This document shows positions 32,715 to 46,059 of a DNA stretch of 64,000 nucleotides, one piece after another; the stretch's first letter is position 1, and each line of letters begins with the position of its first letter. The notes beneath the pieces were generated by a model that saw nothing but the letters and a program-made list of their open reading frames with translations, did not search any database and was not told the origin of the DNA. The stretch is from Selaginella moellendorffii (taxonomy: Eukaryota > Streptophyta > Lycopodiopsida > Selaginellales > Selaginellaceae), in assembly GCF_000143415.4 (NCBI RefSeq), contig NW_003314290.1, positions 1,602,454-1,666,453 on the forward strand, written 5' to 3'. Made by a program: the position numbers and the translations under genes.

Positions 32715-33070
32715 TTTCACATGGTTTCTTACAATCATAAACTATGTGATGATTTTTCCAGCGATTAAAATTCGTGGAGGGGGGAGTCCCACATGTATCA
32801 CGGTACCATGGATTTGTCTGTACTACATCAGGAAATCCTGCCACCCATGTTCACGTAAATAAATTTGTAAGCTTTCCTCATATGTATTTCTTGCTTGAAT
32901 CAGAGATAATTTAAGCCCGATCTTCCGAGTGGAGGCTTTTTCGACGATTTTTTTTTGTGTGGATCTTATGTGGAGGATCTTCTCTAAGTCGTATGATTCT
33001 AATGTGATCGCCTTCAATGGCCAGGATTTATTTTCATAGCAATGATGTCAAGTATAAGTATTCCATCAGC
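32715..33070. other. Intergenic between convergent genes, no gene seen
   Basis: The mpaB-like gene and the first receptor kinase gene converge here. The stretch must hold both 3' UTRs and shows no coding signal. Confidence 0.5.
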
Positions 33071-36000
33071 TTATCTTGGAGCCACGAGCTCGATGTTGTT
33101 CGTCGAGAGTACGTCGAGCTCGTCGATCCTGGCGGACGACGACGATCCAGCCACGGCATCACCCTCGGACACATCAAACCCGCCCGACTTGGCTTTGGTC
33201 CCCAGTGGCTGGCTGTGATCGTCGTCGAACGAGTAAGCCCAGCTCGCCATTGCCTTCCATATGTCTTCCAAGTTTCGGACCACCCCCCGGATGGAAGGCC
33301 GCTCGTCTGGATTGTCCGCGCAGCATGTCAGCGCTAGCCTCACGAATGGCTCCATGGCTTCCGACGGATATGGTCCCATGAGCGGATCCACGATTGACAA
33401 GGCTACTCCAGCTTCATAAGCACCTCGAACCTGACGAAAAGAAAAGAAATGCAAGCCGGCTCAATGCAACAAGGAAACCAAAGAGAGATCTTGGCTTACC
33501 TCTCTGACTAAGTTTTTCCCGTGCGAGATTGCTTGCCTTCCCGTGACCAGCTCCAGCATGACAACTCCAAAGCTGTAGATGTCACTCTTGTCGCTCAGTT
33601 TCCGTGTCAGGAAGTATTCAGGATCCAGGTACCCCTGCATGCATGAAACAAAAAGGGAGCTGTCTTTCCTCCTTTCTCACGCGAAGAAGCACAACCTACC
33701 GGAGTTCCCTTCACTACGGTTGAGAGCTGGCCAAAAACGCCATCGCCGTCCTCCTCCGGAGCAAGCTTTGACAAGCCAAAGTCGGCCACTTTCGCATTGT
33801 CCCTGTCTCCGATGAGAATGTTTGTGCCTTTGATGTCCCTGTGAATTATCCGGGGCTCAGCTTCAGTGTGCAAATACATGATGCCCCTCGCAGCTCCCAG
33901 CGCTATGTACACACGCCTTTTGAAGTTCAATGGAGGTTTTTCTGAAAGAAGCAAGAAGAAGTTAATCTCTGCAAACAAACACGTCAAACTTACCAACGAG
34001 GCGAGAAGAAAGATTCCCTCCTCCGATATACTCATACACAAGCATCTGTATACAGAGGAACTAAGTATGAAAAACTACTAGAACGTGACATACGAACCTG
34101 TTCTTGGCCATCGAGACAGAAGCCGACGAGAGAGACGAGGTTTCGATGGTGGATGCGCGATAAAAGCTCGATTTCCGTGAAGAACTCGGTCTCCCCTTGA
34201 TGAGACTCCTCGTCCGCCCGTTTTATAGCAACCACTTGCTTGTCGTCCAAAATTCCCTTGTAAACTTTGCCGTAGCCACCTTTGCCAATTTGTCGTGCTT
34301 CACTGAATGAATCCGTTGCCACTCCCATCTCATGAAAAGTAAAGGCCTTCACATTGTCAATCTTGACAGATGTTGTGCCTCTGCTAACTGTGCCAAATAC
34401 AAAAGAGAGGGAGAAGCACCATCAGTCGAACCTACTCGAGGATTTAAATCGTACTCACGCTTACGAAGGCTTTTCTTCGATGGTGATACCAGGAACCGAC
34501 GCCTCGAAGCACACTTAAAGGCACTGAATCCCACGACTAGTGCAGTGGCTAGGACAGCACCAACCAAAACTCCAGCGAGGACAGCCTTGGAAAAGTGTTT
34601 CTTTTTGCCTCCAGAGCTAGATCCAAAAATGTCTGATCGGAAACAACCCAGGCTTTAGCAGGAGAACACTTTAAAAAATGGTTCGTACCTATGTTGCCAG
34701 GGGCAATGAATGCAATCAGCTCGCGAGGGCCAAAAATCGGACTGTCTCTGATCTTCCACCCGGCGAACCTCTCATAAACTCGTAGAACTTCCGAAGAGTT
34801 TAACTCCCTGTCTCTAGGTGCATCGGTGGTCGCCGGAGGAAATATTTTCACGAGAATGAAGAGCCTCGGGCCGGGTTCCCATAGAGATTGGTCGACGAAC
34901 ACCTGGCTCGGTAGCAAACTTAGATTGCTTGCCAAGTAATCCGAGAAAAGTTGACGGTACAATGAGAAGAAAGTGAAGCCAGGACTCTTCAAGCGGCATT
35001 GCACCTGAATTGGAGCAGCACACCTGCACTTGCCGTCATAAGCCAAGGCCGGAATCATCTCGCTTCCGGTACTACAAGTCTGCGATGTGCAAACGTTCGT
35101 AACATTGTCTCGAACCGTGTCAATCTGCTGCAGAGCAGGAGGTTCTGGGGAACAGAGCGTTGGCAGGCTGTTTCGAGTACAAACTCGCGAGTTTCCGCTC
35201 AGGCTGAGAAAGAAGAAAAGCTAGCATTTTAGATATAAGCGTTTTGTGCGGAGATATTGACCTGATAGACATATTAGCATCGACGTTGCCATCAAAATCC
35301 CCGTCAAACCCAGTAAGCAAGTTGTTCCTGAGATCTCTGCGAAAGAACCGCGCAAGGAAGTGTGAGACGCAAAGATATCTTGTAAGCCCAATACTTACAA
35401 GATAAACTTTTGAGAAGTAACGTTACGATTGACGAAGTCAATAGGAATTAAACCGCTCAGCTGATTGTTTTGCAGCAGCCTAAAGACCGTCAAAAAGTTT
35501 AAGAATTAAAATGTAAGGGACTACTGTGGCTTACAAGGCTTGGAGCTTGGAACCGTGAGCTAGCGACGAAGGAAGCTGTCCGCCAAAATTGTTGTTTGCC
35601 AGGTTTCTAACCAAGGAAAAAAAAAAAGCAATCAAGGATAAGCAAGGAGATTAGAGAACGTACATCGTTGTTACATTCGGAGGTAGAACCGACTGTGAAA
35701 TATTGCCCCCCATGCTGTTACCACTCACGTCACTGCAGAATAAACGAGAAAACATGGTGAGCTCCTTACAGAGATAAAACAGAAACTGACAGATATTCCA
35801 AACTTTCAAATCCACGGATGTCAGGAAGCATTCCTCCAAGGTTGCAATTTCTCATACTCCTGCAAAATGCGTGGCCGGGTAACTGAAGCAATAAAAATCA
35901 CGAGACATACAATTTCAAAAGCTTTTTCATCTGGACATATGATGGAGGAACTGATGCATTGCCAAAGTTGTTGTTGTCAAGCTGACTGAGTCGAGAACAA

Positions 36001-37064
36001 GGCATCAGCTCCGATAAAACATCGAGAAACTCACATGATTTGCATGCTCGCGACGTTTGACAGTTCCGCAGGCAGCGGTCCGCTGAGATTGTTATTGTCT
36101 GCGAGACTGCAGAGAGAACAATATACAAGATGAATACACACACACACAAAAGAAAACAAGAATTACATGTGGAAGAGAGTTGGAAGCCGGCCTAGTTCAG
36201 GAGGAATGATACCGGTCAAAGAGTTATTGTTCATATGCCTGGTAAAGATGATCTTTTCAGAACTTAGAAGCACAAGAGACTCCCTTACAGGTGCTTTATG
36301 GAAACAAGATTGCCAAACGTAGAGGGTATACTCCCTGAGATTTGGTTCTCGTCAATCTGGAACCGGTTCAATTTCATCAGATTGCCAATTTCTTCAGGAA
36401 TTGTCCCGGTTAACTTGTTGCCATTCAACAATCTGTCCAGCAAACATGTTCAAGAGAGAAGAGTAATGATTCAACCGCTAAGCTTACAGCAACTCGAGGT
36501 TTCCAGCATTGCCAAGATTGGCGGGTATGGTTCCAGTTATACCGTTCCACATGAGGTTTCTGCTCGAGAAAACAACCAGATTATAATTAAGAAACGTAAC
36601 AGCAAGCATACAAGATTTGAAGGTTGGCCATGTCGCCGACTTCCGGAGCTATAGTTCCCGTTAGATTACAGTTCATCAAGTGACTGACGCAGAAGAAAAG
36701 AAAAAGAGAAAAAGTTAAAACTATTAACAAGAAAGCAAAGCACTTTTTACATTTCAAGCACCGATCGACTCGTCCTGTTTGAGAGATCCGAATCGCTGCA
36801 TATGATGCCTTCCCAGTAGTCATTGCAAGGGTCTCCATTATTCCAGGACTGCAGCCTTCCAGCGGTGTCTTTAAGACTCTTATGTAACGCGTTTAACGCT
36901 CGGACTTGGACACAGAGAAGCGACAACAGTCAGCAAATTACTATAGCGTCAATCGTAATCTGCTTACCATCTCCTGGATCTGTATTAGCTGCAGCGGCAG
37001 AGGGCATTAATGCCGCAAGAGCAAAGGGCAGCAGGAAAATCTTGAAGAACGTTTCAGCTGCCAT
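33071..37064 (-). CDS. LRR receptor-like kinase, LRR-VIII-1 (At1g06840-like), copy A
   Basis: A many-exon gene starting at the ATG 37064 with a signal peptide ([20 protein letters not shown]). The LRR cap [17 protein letters not shown] is followed by a series of short exons, about one per 24-residue repeat, each separated by small introns. Then comes the Cys-rich juxtamembrane block typical of this subfamily ([35 protein letters not shown]), a TM helix ([17 protein letters not shown]) and the kinase: [24 protein letters not shown] with the ATP-site Lys, [15 protein letters not shown] and [16 protein letters not shown]. Catalytic residues are intact, so it should be an active Ser/Thr kinase. 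Exact boundaries of the small LRR exons were not all checked. It is head-to-tail with copy B. Confidence 0.88.
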
Positions 37065-37547
37065 GACGTCGAACTAGTTCTTGCCGTGCTTGAGCTTCAA
37101 TTGAGGAAGTAGGAGCAAAATCTCAGCTGCCAAGACATAATTTTCTTTGAGAAGAGTAAACTGTGAATTGCAAATTTGATGCTGAAGGCATACCTGTAGG
37201 CGCGTCTTTGAGCTCTTCCATACCGCCTGGCGCCCTTGCGGCCTAGTGCTTGACTTCACCAGTGAATATGCGGGATAAGATCCTGTTAGAAATTGTCAGA
37301 ACAGTCGGTTTCTTTTCTGGGACCTCCCGAGCCCAAAGATTTTCTGTCAAAGAGGCTAAAGGCAGAAAGAAAGAACTGTAGCGAAAACAGTGTTTAGCCA
37401 GAAGATTCTGGACAAATCAGCCATTTTGTCGCATCTTACTTCATGCAGTGCAAAGTACAAAACTTCCGTATGAGAGATTATTCCAATTTATCACCTGAAA
37501 AGCCGTTGGAGCGTGAGCTGAAAGAAGCTATCAACTTGAAAAGCTTA
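37065..37547. other. Spacer between the tandem receptor kinase genes
   Basis: About 480 bp that must hold the 3' UTR of copy B and the promoter of copy A. No gene is seen. Confidence 0.5.
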
Positions 37548-40500
37548 CTATCTAGGAAGAACCACTCCGATGCACTGCGAGTCATCGTTCTCCGCCAGCT
37601 TCTCCGACAGCACGATACTGCTGTCCAATCTCCTGAAAGAACTTCCTGGCTCGCTATCAGCTAGGGAGTCAGGCCTGGTTGCAGCGAGACGAAGGGCCTC
37701 TAGATCGCGTACGACGTCGGACATTGAAGGACGAGCCTGTGGCTCGTCGCTCGAGCAGGCCAACGCTAGCCGCACGAACCGTTCTAGCAGCTCGGAAGCG
37801 AGTGGTCCCATGCGGGAATCTACCACGTTCAGAATCATTCCCGCCTCGAATGCCAATCTCACCTGCATTAAACAAAGAAAAGTCAATCTCCCAAACAGAA
37901 ACACGGTCTTTCACCTCTCGGACAATGTTTTTTCCATGAGAGATTGGTGGCATTCCCGTTAGGAGCTCCAGCAGCACCACACCAAAGCTGTAAACGTCGC
38001 TCTTGTCTGTCAGCTTATGGGTCAGAAAGTATTCTGGATCCAGGTACCCCTGCTCAAACCATGGAAATGGCTCGTAAAAGACAGCCTGAGTTTGAAAATT
38101 AATACTTACCGGTGTGCCTCTCACAACTGTTGAAACGTGTCCTGACAGTCCGTCAGCGTCTGAAACAGGTGCAAGCTTGGAAAGGCCAAAATCAGCAACC
38201 TTCGGATTGTTCTTCTCGTCCAAAAGAATGTTGGTCGATTTAATATCGCGATGAAAAATGGGAGGGTTAGCTTCCGTGTGAAGATACAGTATGCCTCTTG
38301 CCGCGCCCAAAGCTATAACCAAGCGAGACCTGACATTCAGCGGTCTTGTAAATGTCGCTGTAAGAGCAGACAATGTCAAAAAAGGATAGAAGTCAAGCCA
38401 ATTGCAGAAAAACGTACGTGATAGATGATCCCGTAAAGTTCCTCCACTCATGAATTCATACACGAGCATCTGTCGCAATGAAGACCCAGTGATCGAGCCG
38501 TCAGTTCTAGATTTCCGGCCTACCTGTTCGTCGTCGTCCACATAGTAGCCAATAAGCGAAACCAGATTTCGATGATGAAGTCTCGACAGCAACTGTATTT
38601 CATTGTGAAACTCATTGGTTCCGTTTCGAGAGGCCTCCTCAGCACGCTTGATAGCAACAACAGTCCCGTCGTCCAGAACTCCTCTGTAAACTTTTCCATA
38701 GCCACCCTGACCAATCTGGTTAGATTCGTGAAAGGATTCTGTGGCTCTATCCATCTCCTCCCATGTGAAGCTTGTGACGCCTTCAACTTTGAAAGATAGG
38801 TTCCTTCTCTTCTTCCACGCTGCAAGCAATGGTACACATCTCAGAGCTAAAACATAGAAGATGCAGAAGACTTACAGTTATTTTGGTCGTCCTTGAGTTT
38901 CTGAACAAAACAGATTAGAACGGTAGCAACGAAGCCTACAACTCCAACAAGAACACCAACAAAGACGGGAATAGCACTGGCGAAAAATTTCTTTCTCGAA
39001 GGTAAAATTCCACTCGTAAAAAGTTCTGTAAGAAAACAAAACAAACAAACTAAGTGTTACAGCAAAGAAAGAAAGAAACAGAACACTTACCAATCCCATA
39101 AGGAGGATCGAAGCTGAGGAGCTCTCTTGGCCCAAATAAGGCATTATCAGGGATTGACCACTCCGTGAAAGCAAGAAAGATTCTTTTCACCTCTGGTTGA
39201 TTGAACCTTCGATCATCACCTAGCATTGAAGGAAATATACTCAGCTTCACGAGGAGTCTCTGCCCGGCCCAGGAATACGAGGTCACCGAAAGATGCGACA
39301 CTCCCAATCCAGCAGCCATGTACTTCTCGTAAGCTCGAAGATGCGGTTCAAAGAAGCGGAAGCCCGGACTCTTCAAACGAACAAGGACCCGAATCGGAGA
39401 AGCACACTTGCAATTACCATCGGCTGCCAAACCGGGGACAAGTTCGTCAATGTCAGGATTACAGATGTCCTTCGCGCAGTTATTGATGTTGCTGCTATCA
39501 GATGGCCCGTGGTCAGGTACATTATCGAGGCTCTGATGCTCGCAAAACTTGAATGCGGCCTGCCAGACGCACACTTGCGCGTTTCCAAAGACCCTGCAAC
39601 AAGTATAAACTGTAGGTAAGTAGATCCGCACGGCCAACATGGCACAGTACCAAAGTTTGATATTGCTGGAGAAACTAAAACTCGGGAACGATGATACAGT
39701 CAGCGAGTTCCCTTGGAGATCCCTGTCGTGATTACAGTAGACGATTAGACGAGTTGGATAGCAAAAACTGAAGTACATACAGCACAAGTAATTTGTCGCT
39801 CGTTCTACCACGGAGGGTGATTAAAAGCTGATCCAGAGAACCATTCAAGAGATTGCTCTGTAAAGACCTGGATTTTCCACGAAGTGTAAGCTACCAAGAG
39901 AACGCAGTGACTCACATCAATTCTAGAGTCTCGATGCCCGCAGCTTCGACTGGAATGTCGCCAGTAAACTGATTATTTGAGAGATCTCTGTCAACCAAAC
40001 TGTTAAAGGGCGGATTTTCCAGTGCATCTTACATCGTTATTAGCGAGGGCAAACTCATGTTCGGAAAGACTCCGTCCATTTGATTTTTGCTCAAATCCCT
40101 GCCGGAAAAAGGACGAATCTGTAAAAAGAACTGCATGCTTAATTCTGCCACTCACAGAGACTGTAGCTTGGTGAGTGCAGAGAGATCGGGCATCGATCCT
40201 CGCAAGTTGCAGTTTTTCATGCTCCTGTAAGGTAAGACTTGAATCGAGCACAACACCATCGTTCATCAACTTACAGCTTGATAAGCTGTACAAGCGACGT
40301 CGTATACGTGCTCGGAATCTCCTGTGCATCAAAAGGATTGTTGTCCAACTGCCTGTAACAGAGGAGGATCAGTTTATGACTATGCATCGAGTCTGTATAC
40401 AGTATCTGGAGTTGCGATATGTTGCCAATGTCGGGTGGAAGCTTCCCAGTTAAATTATTGTTATCTAAAAGTCTTCGCTACCAAAATATCAGTTCGACTT

Positions 40501-41383
40501 AAACAGGAAAATCAGGACACGTACATATGGATTGCGGGTATCCTTCCCAAACCAGATGGAATACTGCCGTCAAAGGCATTGTCGTTCATGTGCCTGAAAA
40601 GTGGAAGGCTTAAAACATTATCCTGGCAGTGTCTGACGCTTACAGGTGCTTTGCATTAACTAGCTTTGTCAAGGTTGATGGAATCGGCCCCGAAAATTTG
40701 TTTTGATCAACTTGAAGCCGATCAAGGTTCACAAGGTTTCCAATTTCATCCGGAAGATGACCAGTGAAAGAATTCCCGTTAAGAAGCCTACGAAGAAAAG
40801 AAATTTATTCGAGGAACAGCGAAAACGAGGACAACTTACAAAAGCTCCAGCGACAACAGATTCCCGATAGATGGAGGAATGCTTCCACTCAGACTGTTCC
40901 ACATAAGGTCCCTAGCGAGAAAACACAAAAGCCAGTGAGTGATGTCCAGCAGCACAAGAGGTTGCTTACAATGCTTTGAGAGAGCTCAGGGATCCAATAT
41001 CAGGAGAAAGAACTCCCGAAAAGTTCGAGTTTAGCAAATGGCTGTTCAAGGAAAAATCAAACAATCAAAGAAAGAACAAACGATCAACGAGCTCTTACAT
41101 CTCCGTTACGTGATTGACTCCCGCAGCATCTGGAGCACAAATAATCCCCTCCCAGCCCTGTCCACAAGGATCATCGCCTTTCCAGCTCTCAAGCTTAGAC
41201 AATGGGTCTTGAACACCCCGTTGGAAGCCCCGGAGTGCTTCAGCTGGAACACAACATGGGCATAAGCTCAACAAAGAAAAGAAAGGAAAAGAAAAAACAC
41301 GAAAACTTACTATCCTTCGCATTCGTGTCAGCTTCCCCGCGATCCAGCAGAAGAAAAACTACACAAATCAACCAGACACTCAT
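37548..41383 (-). CDS. LRR receptor-like kinase, LRR-VIII-1 (At1g06840-like), copy B
   Basis: Same design as copy A: ATG at 41383, signal peptide ([20 protein letters not shown]), LRR cap [20 protein letters not shown], one-LRR exons, the juxtamembrane block [20 protein letters not shown] with [16 protein letters not shown], a TM segment ([20 protein letters not shown]) and a kinase. The kinase shows [69 protein letters not shown] and [20 protein letters not shown]. The C-terminal tail ends [12 protein letters not shown], like copy A ([11 protein letters not shown]). The two genes clearly arose by tandem duplication and have since diverged in most exons. Subfamily relatives include the Arabidopsis peroxide sensor HPCA1, but no such role can be read here. 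Confidence 0.9.
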
Positions 41384-41734
41384 TCTCCTCCGAAGGAAGA
41401 AATCCTAGCGCAAGAAATCCAAAGCCTAGAAATTCCTAGAGAATGCATCGGCCACGCAAGAAGGAATGAGGACAAAATACCAGCGCCTAGGAAATATGGA
41501 TCGCATAGCTGGATAATGAAATGCGATGCAAAGATTACCTCAGCTACATCGCCGCAGCGGTCGCTGCCGAAGCACGCAATCGGACAAGCCAAGCATTGCT
41601 CGCTCTCCATTTCTCGTCCTCTAGCCAGAAACCCTAAAAGGAAGAACAACAATAATCATCAGGTAAATAAAGTTACTTGAAGTAAAAACCATTTTTACAA
41701 CAGTATAAAAGTCCTCTCTCACAGCACACTCTTC
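41384..41734 (-). promoter_or_regulatory. Leader/promoter of receptor kinase copy B with uORF and telo-box
   Basis: On the minus strand an upstream ATG at about 41610 opens MESEQCLACPIACFGSDRCG, ending at a good GTAATC donor near 41538, with an acceptor about 110 bp later close to the kinase ATG. This may be a 5' UTR intron with a small upstream ORF, or an alternative first exon. AAACCCTAAAA at 41629-41639 lies just upstream. Confidence 0.35.
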
Positions 41735-44700
41735 TCAGTGTAACCTCGTCATCTCCTCTACACGCTTGCAAAGCTCTTCCACGGACACGCTCATGGCCGC
41801 CGAGACTTCGTCCATCTTGGCCCGGTTTAAATCCAGGAACGACTCGATGAGATCGCCGTCGAGGAAGTTCTTGGCGTCGGCGTTCTTCCTCTCGCTGCTA
41901 AACGATCGCCACTGCTCGTGGCTCAGCCCCCCGACGCCTTTGATCACCTTGGCCAGGCAGTGCTGGAGCCGCTGGAGGAAGTTGAACTGTTCTTGCTGGA
42001 GCGAGGCCACCACTCCGATCACTCCGTTGACGGTGCCGAAGATCACAGTCGGGATCTGGCTCGTCTCGTTGTCCGGCAAGCGCATCACCAGCGAGCCATG
42101 CCGGAACCGGTTGACAAACTCGCCAAGGTGGTACTCTCCCACCACTTCCAGCCGGCCTCTCTCCTCGTCCGTCGCAGCGTCGCTGTTCTTCCTCACCGTG
42201 AAGAGGTTGAAGCTGTTCTCGGCTCCGAGGTAGATGTCGTCGTCCAGGATCTCCACAGCAGTCATCCAGTTTGCGTTGTAATCCCGCGCGCGTTCTTCGA
42301 TCGCTCCTTCCTCCGGCTGTGAAGTAGTAAACAGTCCATAAGCAAGAAAACACTCTGTACAAAGAGCATACCTTGTAGAGAAGTAGCGATATGCTCTTCA
42401 TGAGATCGCCCACGACGATGAAATCTCCGCGAGATTGCACGTAGAGTGCTAGGATGTGGCCGTGGTGACCGCACTCCGACTGAAGCTCCCGAGTGCTATC
42501 CCGCTGTGTCCATTTGTAGAGCTGGATTTTCTGGTTGATGCCCGCTAGGAGCTTCCCGTTGAAGGCGTTTAGATTGTACACAGCTCCTTTCGTTTCCTTC
42601 TCAGTAACGAGTTGGAACTTGCCATCTTCTACAGTGAAGATCAATATACGTCCCTAGAGAAGCAAAGAAGAAGCTCAGCAGAGACCTTTAGGAAAAGCAT
42701 TTGCTTCGTACCTTGCTTGGTTCGTTTTCCTCGGGTAGAGCATAGGCTGTTCCAACGCAGTAATACGTAGCCGGGTCATCAGTGAAGCTGCACGTAATGA
42801 TCGTGCAGCCGTTCTCGAATGTGTCCAGGTTATACGAGCCTAAAACTTCGAAGGTCTGGTCGTCCAGCAACTTTACGAAATGGCTTTCGTGATCCTCCCC
42901 GTTTGGGTTGCTATAAAACCTTGCGGTGCAAAGGCCAAACGTCCGAGTCTGCTCCTGGTGACAGATCCTGCGAGGGTGTTCCCCAAGTGCCACCGTGCGT
43001 ATATGTAGCTTCTGGATATCATCAATCGTTCCGATTGTGAGCTCTCCCTCCTTTCCAATTGCCAGGCTGATTACGACAAACAAAAGCTTGTTAATAGAGC
43101 TCACAAAAGAGAACTAGAAACAGACCTGTCGGGAAAAGATGCAGAGTTGAAAGGACACATGTGATTCACCTCCTTCAGATTCACGTTGCTGTAAAGCAGC
43201 TTCTTGTTGCTACTGTAAATGACCGTAGGCCGATCCGACGCCGCAAACACATGAGTTGCATTCTTAGATCTGAAAGTCCGGAGCATGATCGGCTGTGTGC
43301 CCAAGGAAATCTTTTTTCTGTCGGAAAGTTGACCGGTACTGGTGTCGATCAGAAAATTGAAAAGATGGCCGTCTCCTAAAGCGCAAAGCAAATATGAGAC
43401 CTGCCAGAGAGAGTTAGTGTCTGGTTTGCAAGAAAAGTCCTGTGAACTTACTCCTTCAAATGCACATATTAAAACCGAGCGTGGTATAATTTCACCGCCG
43501 AGACTTTCTTTCGCCAAAACCTCAAGGTTGGGTAAAGAAAAAACTTGCACACTGATATCCGTCCACATTCCCACCGCTGCTATATTGCTACGATCGGGAT
43601 CGGTACCAATCGGATTTATATCCAGACACGATATCTCATTCTGGAGTTGTACGTGCTTCACTTCCGTCAGAGACCCGCGACCGATTTCAATATAAACAAG
43701 ATTTCCACCACCAGTCGCGAGAAGAACCTGTTAAACAAAGCTGGTTGTACATACATGGATTAACTGCACAATACCTGCGAAGCATTGGCTGTGGCCACGT
43801 TTATTGCAACTCCAGACGGAGTTCTCCACTCCGTCAATTGCCGTCGAGAAGTGGCATCAACCAGCCTCAAAGAAGTCGAAGTTACCTGCATAAAAAATCC
43901 CAGTAAATTCCATCCAGCGGTGTCTAGAATCTCGTACCTGAATAATCTGGTCGTGAATAGCGTTATGGCAGAAGAGAGTTTGTGCTTCGGAATCAAAACC
44001 TTCAATCTCAGTTTCCTCGAGTTCATCATCCATATTCATGGCCAGGATTCTTGTCTCGCTGATGAAACTGACCACCAGGAATATGTCAAAGACATCCTTG
44101 GACGTGGCTCGTAAAGACCACATGCCTTTAATACCTTGAAGCTCAGCAGAGGCCTATGATATCAGCAAGGTTAGAACAGGGAACCATAGCGGAAAGCATT
44201 ACCTGCTCGTTGATGCCGATACCATTTCTGACAATACGCAAGGATCCATCCTTGTATGCACCAGAGCACGTCACTACTTGCCCTTGACCTTGCCTCTCCA
44301 GGTCCACTACGCAGAGATCGACAATTGGCCCAAGATTGACAAAACTCTCTAGAACCTCCACATAAGAGTTTCTTGAGTCTACTTGCGCGTTCAGTTTTAT
44401 GAGCTGCAGCATCACAACCACTTCAGAATTTTTAAAACGAGAAAAATCCTGTCGACTCACCTGTGAATCCCCGTAGCTGGAGCCAACATAAACAACCCCG
44501 TTGTCAAGGTAGGAAAGACTTGATGCAGCGGAGGTCTCCCCGAGCAGTTCAACTTTCAAACCCAGTACCCTGTATCAAGAAATTTGATACCATAAGAAAA
44601 TCTAGCTCGTCTTCAAACCTGTCCCTCTCGTGAGTGATCACAAGCAAATGTAGCGATCCAGTATGATCACTGAGCAAATACCGTGATCCATCAGCATCCA

Positions 44701-45990
44701 CTTTCCCATATGCTTTCGTGATTGACTGCAACATACAATATCAGTTGCTGTAAACCTTGCTCGCTTTACAACTTACAGGCCGGATGGGAATAGCCTTGAA
44801 TGCTGAACCGCTGTAGTAAACGATGGTTTGCTCACCAATTATTATAACGCCACCAAGGGGTGTTGGCACGGGAATAAGCATACCGGCTCCATTGTCGAGG
44901 TTATTCTGCAACCATGGCCCCTCACCAAAATCCTTCTCTTTCAGTTGTATCTCGTATGTTTTGACGTGACGAGCATCTTTGTTGTCCTGTCAAATGAAGC
45001 AAACATTCGCCAAGTTTTTTCCTAAAAGGATATTGAAGGAAACCGAACCTGGTAAAGGACAGCAATTGTTGGTTTCGAGCAGCCATACAGGAACTTTATG
45101 TCCAGCACTTGCAGTTCTTCCAGCCTAAGATTGACAATCCTAAGCGTTGCACACAGGAAAAACATTCTTACCTGATGTTAAACGCCTCTTTCAGCTGTCC
45201 TTTGTTGTCGATCGGTATTACCTTTATCCAGGCAACCACAATCACGGTCAGCTATCAGAAGTAGCGCTGAAACAAGTTTACTTTGAACAAGCCATCGTAG
45301 AGGTGAAGACCAATCAGCCTACACTCTGGATCAACAATGCCGATCTGAAAGACAAAAAAAAAAAAAAAAAACACGATGCGTCATATAGAACTCAGAGAGT
45401 TACACTGCAACCTGTCCATTATCCGTCGGCCGACCAATTCGATCTGAAACGTCACCCATTGCCCTGTCCAAACAGGAAACAAAAATGAGACTTGCTCTTG
45501 AAAAACTCAAGGTAACCTCGTGACAAGTTCCGTCGTCTCCGAATCCCATTGTAAGACACAAAACTTGTATCTCTCCGTGGAGACGAACAGGACATCCTGG
45601 GTCTCTCCCTGTGGTGCGAGAAAATGAGAAAAGATCCGAGACGAGAAAGATTCATACCGGAGGCCTGAAGAGCTCCAAGGTTGCAATCCGGCCATAGATT
45701 GGCACGTCCAAAAGAGGCTGGAGGAGAACGAGAGACACTTAGAACTAAACGAAAAACAAAGAGCAGGCGTGAAAGAGTACCTGGAGACCTTGAGCTGTGA
45801 GCAAGTGAAATTCAATCCGTGTACATTTTCTGGAGGAAATGATTGAGTGAGAGGAGAAGCGCAAGAGGAGCTAAACAGGGACTTACGCGATGATGAGATT
45901 GAGCTCGTGGGGGCTCGTGAAATTTCCAACGCACGAGTGCGTCACATTGGTTGGCTTGTGCGCAGTGACGACGTAATTCCAGACGCTCAT
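41735..45990 (-). CDS. DDB1: DNA damage-binding protein 1 (DDB1), CUL4 ligase adaptor
   Basis: A gene of roughly 20 exons starting [20 protein letters not shown] (ATG 45990), identical in layout to plant DDB1. Recognisable blocks in order: [131 protein letters not shown], then the CPSF-A domain region ([75 protein letters not shown]). Three beta-propellers are expected; DDB1 links CUL4-RBX1 to DCAF receptors in the nucleus. Expected length is about 1,090 residues. A 17-base A tract lies in one intron near 45354. AAAACCCTAG occurs at 46043. Confidence 0.96.
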
Positions 45991-46042
45991 CGCTGCCCTT
46001 CCACGCCCAGGCGGAGCCTTTGATGCCCTACCTAGCTCCCCA

Positions 46043-46052
46043 AAAACCCTAG
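46043..46052. promoter_or_regulatory. Telo-box-like motif upstream of DDB1
   Basis: AAAACCCTAG lies 53 bp upstream of the DDB1 start codon on the minus strand. Confidence 0.35.
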
Positions 46053-46059
46053 ACTCGAA

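Noticed and set aside
32114-32740. 208-codon alternate-frame ORF in the mpaB-like gene
   Set aside because: Same-strand frame shadow in a GC-rich exon; the other frame holds the conserved residues.
45354-45372. Long A tract that might mark a retroposed poly(A) tail
   Set aside because: It lies inside a DDB1 intron with intact exons on both sides and no target-site duplication visible.
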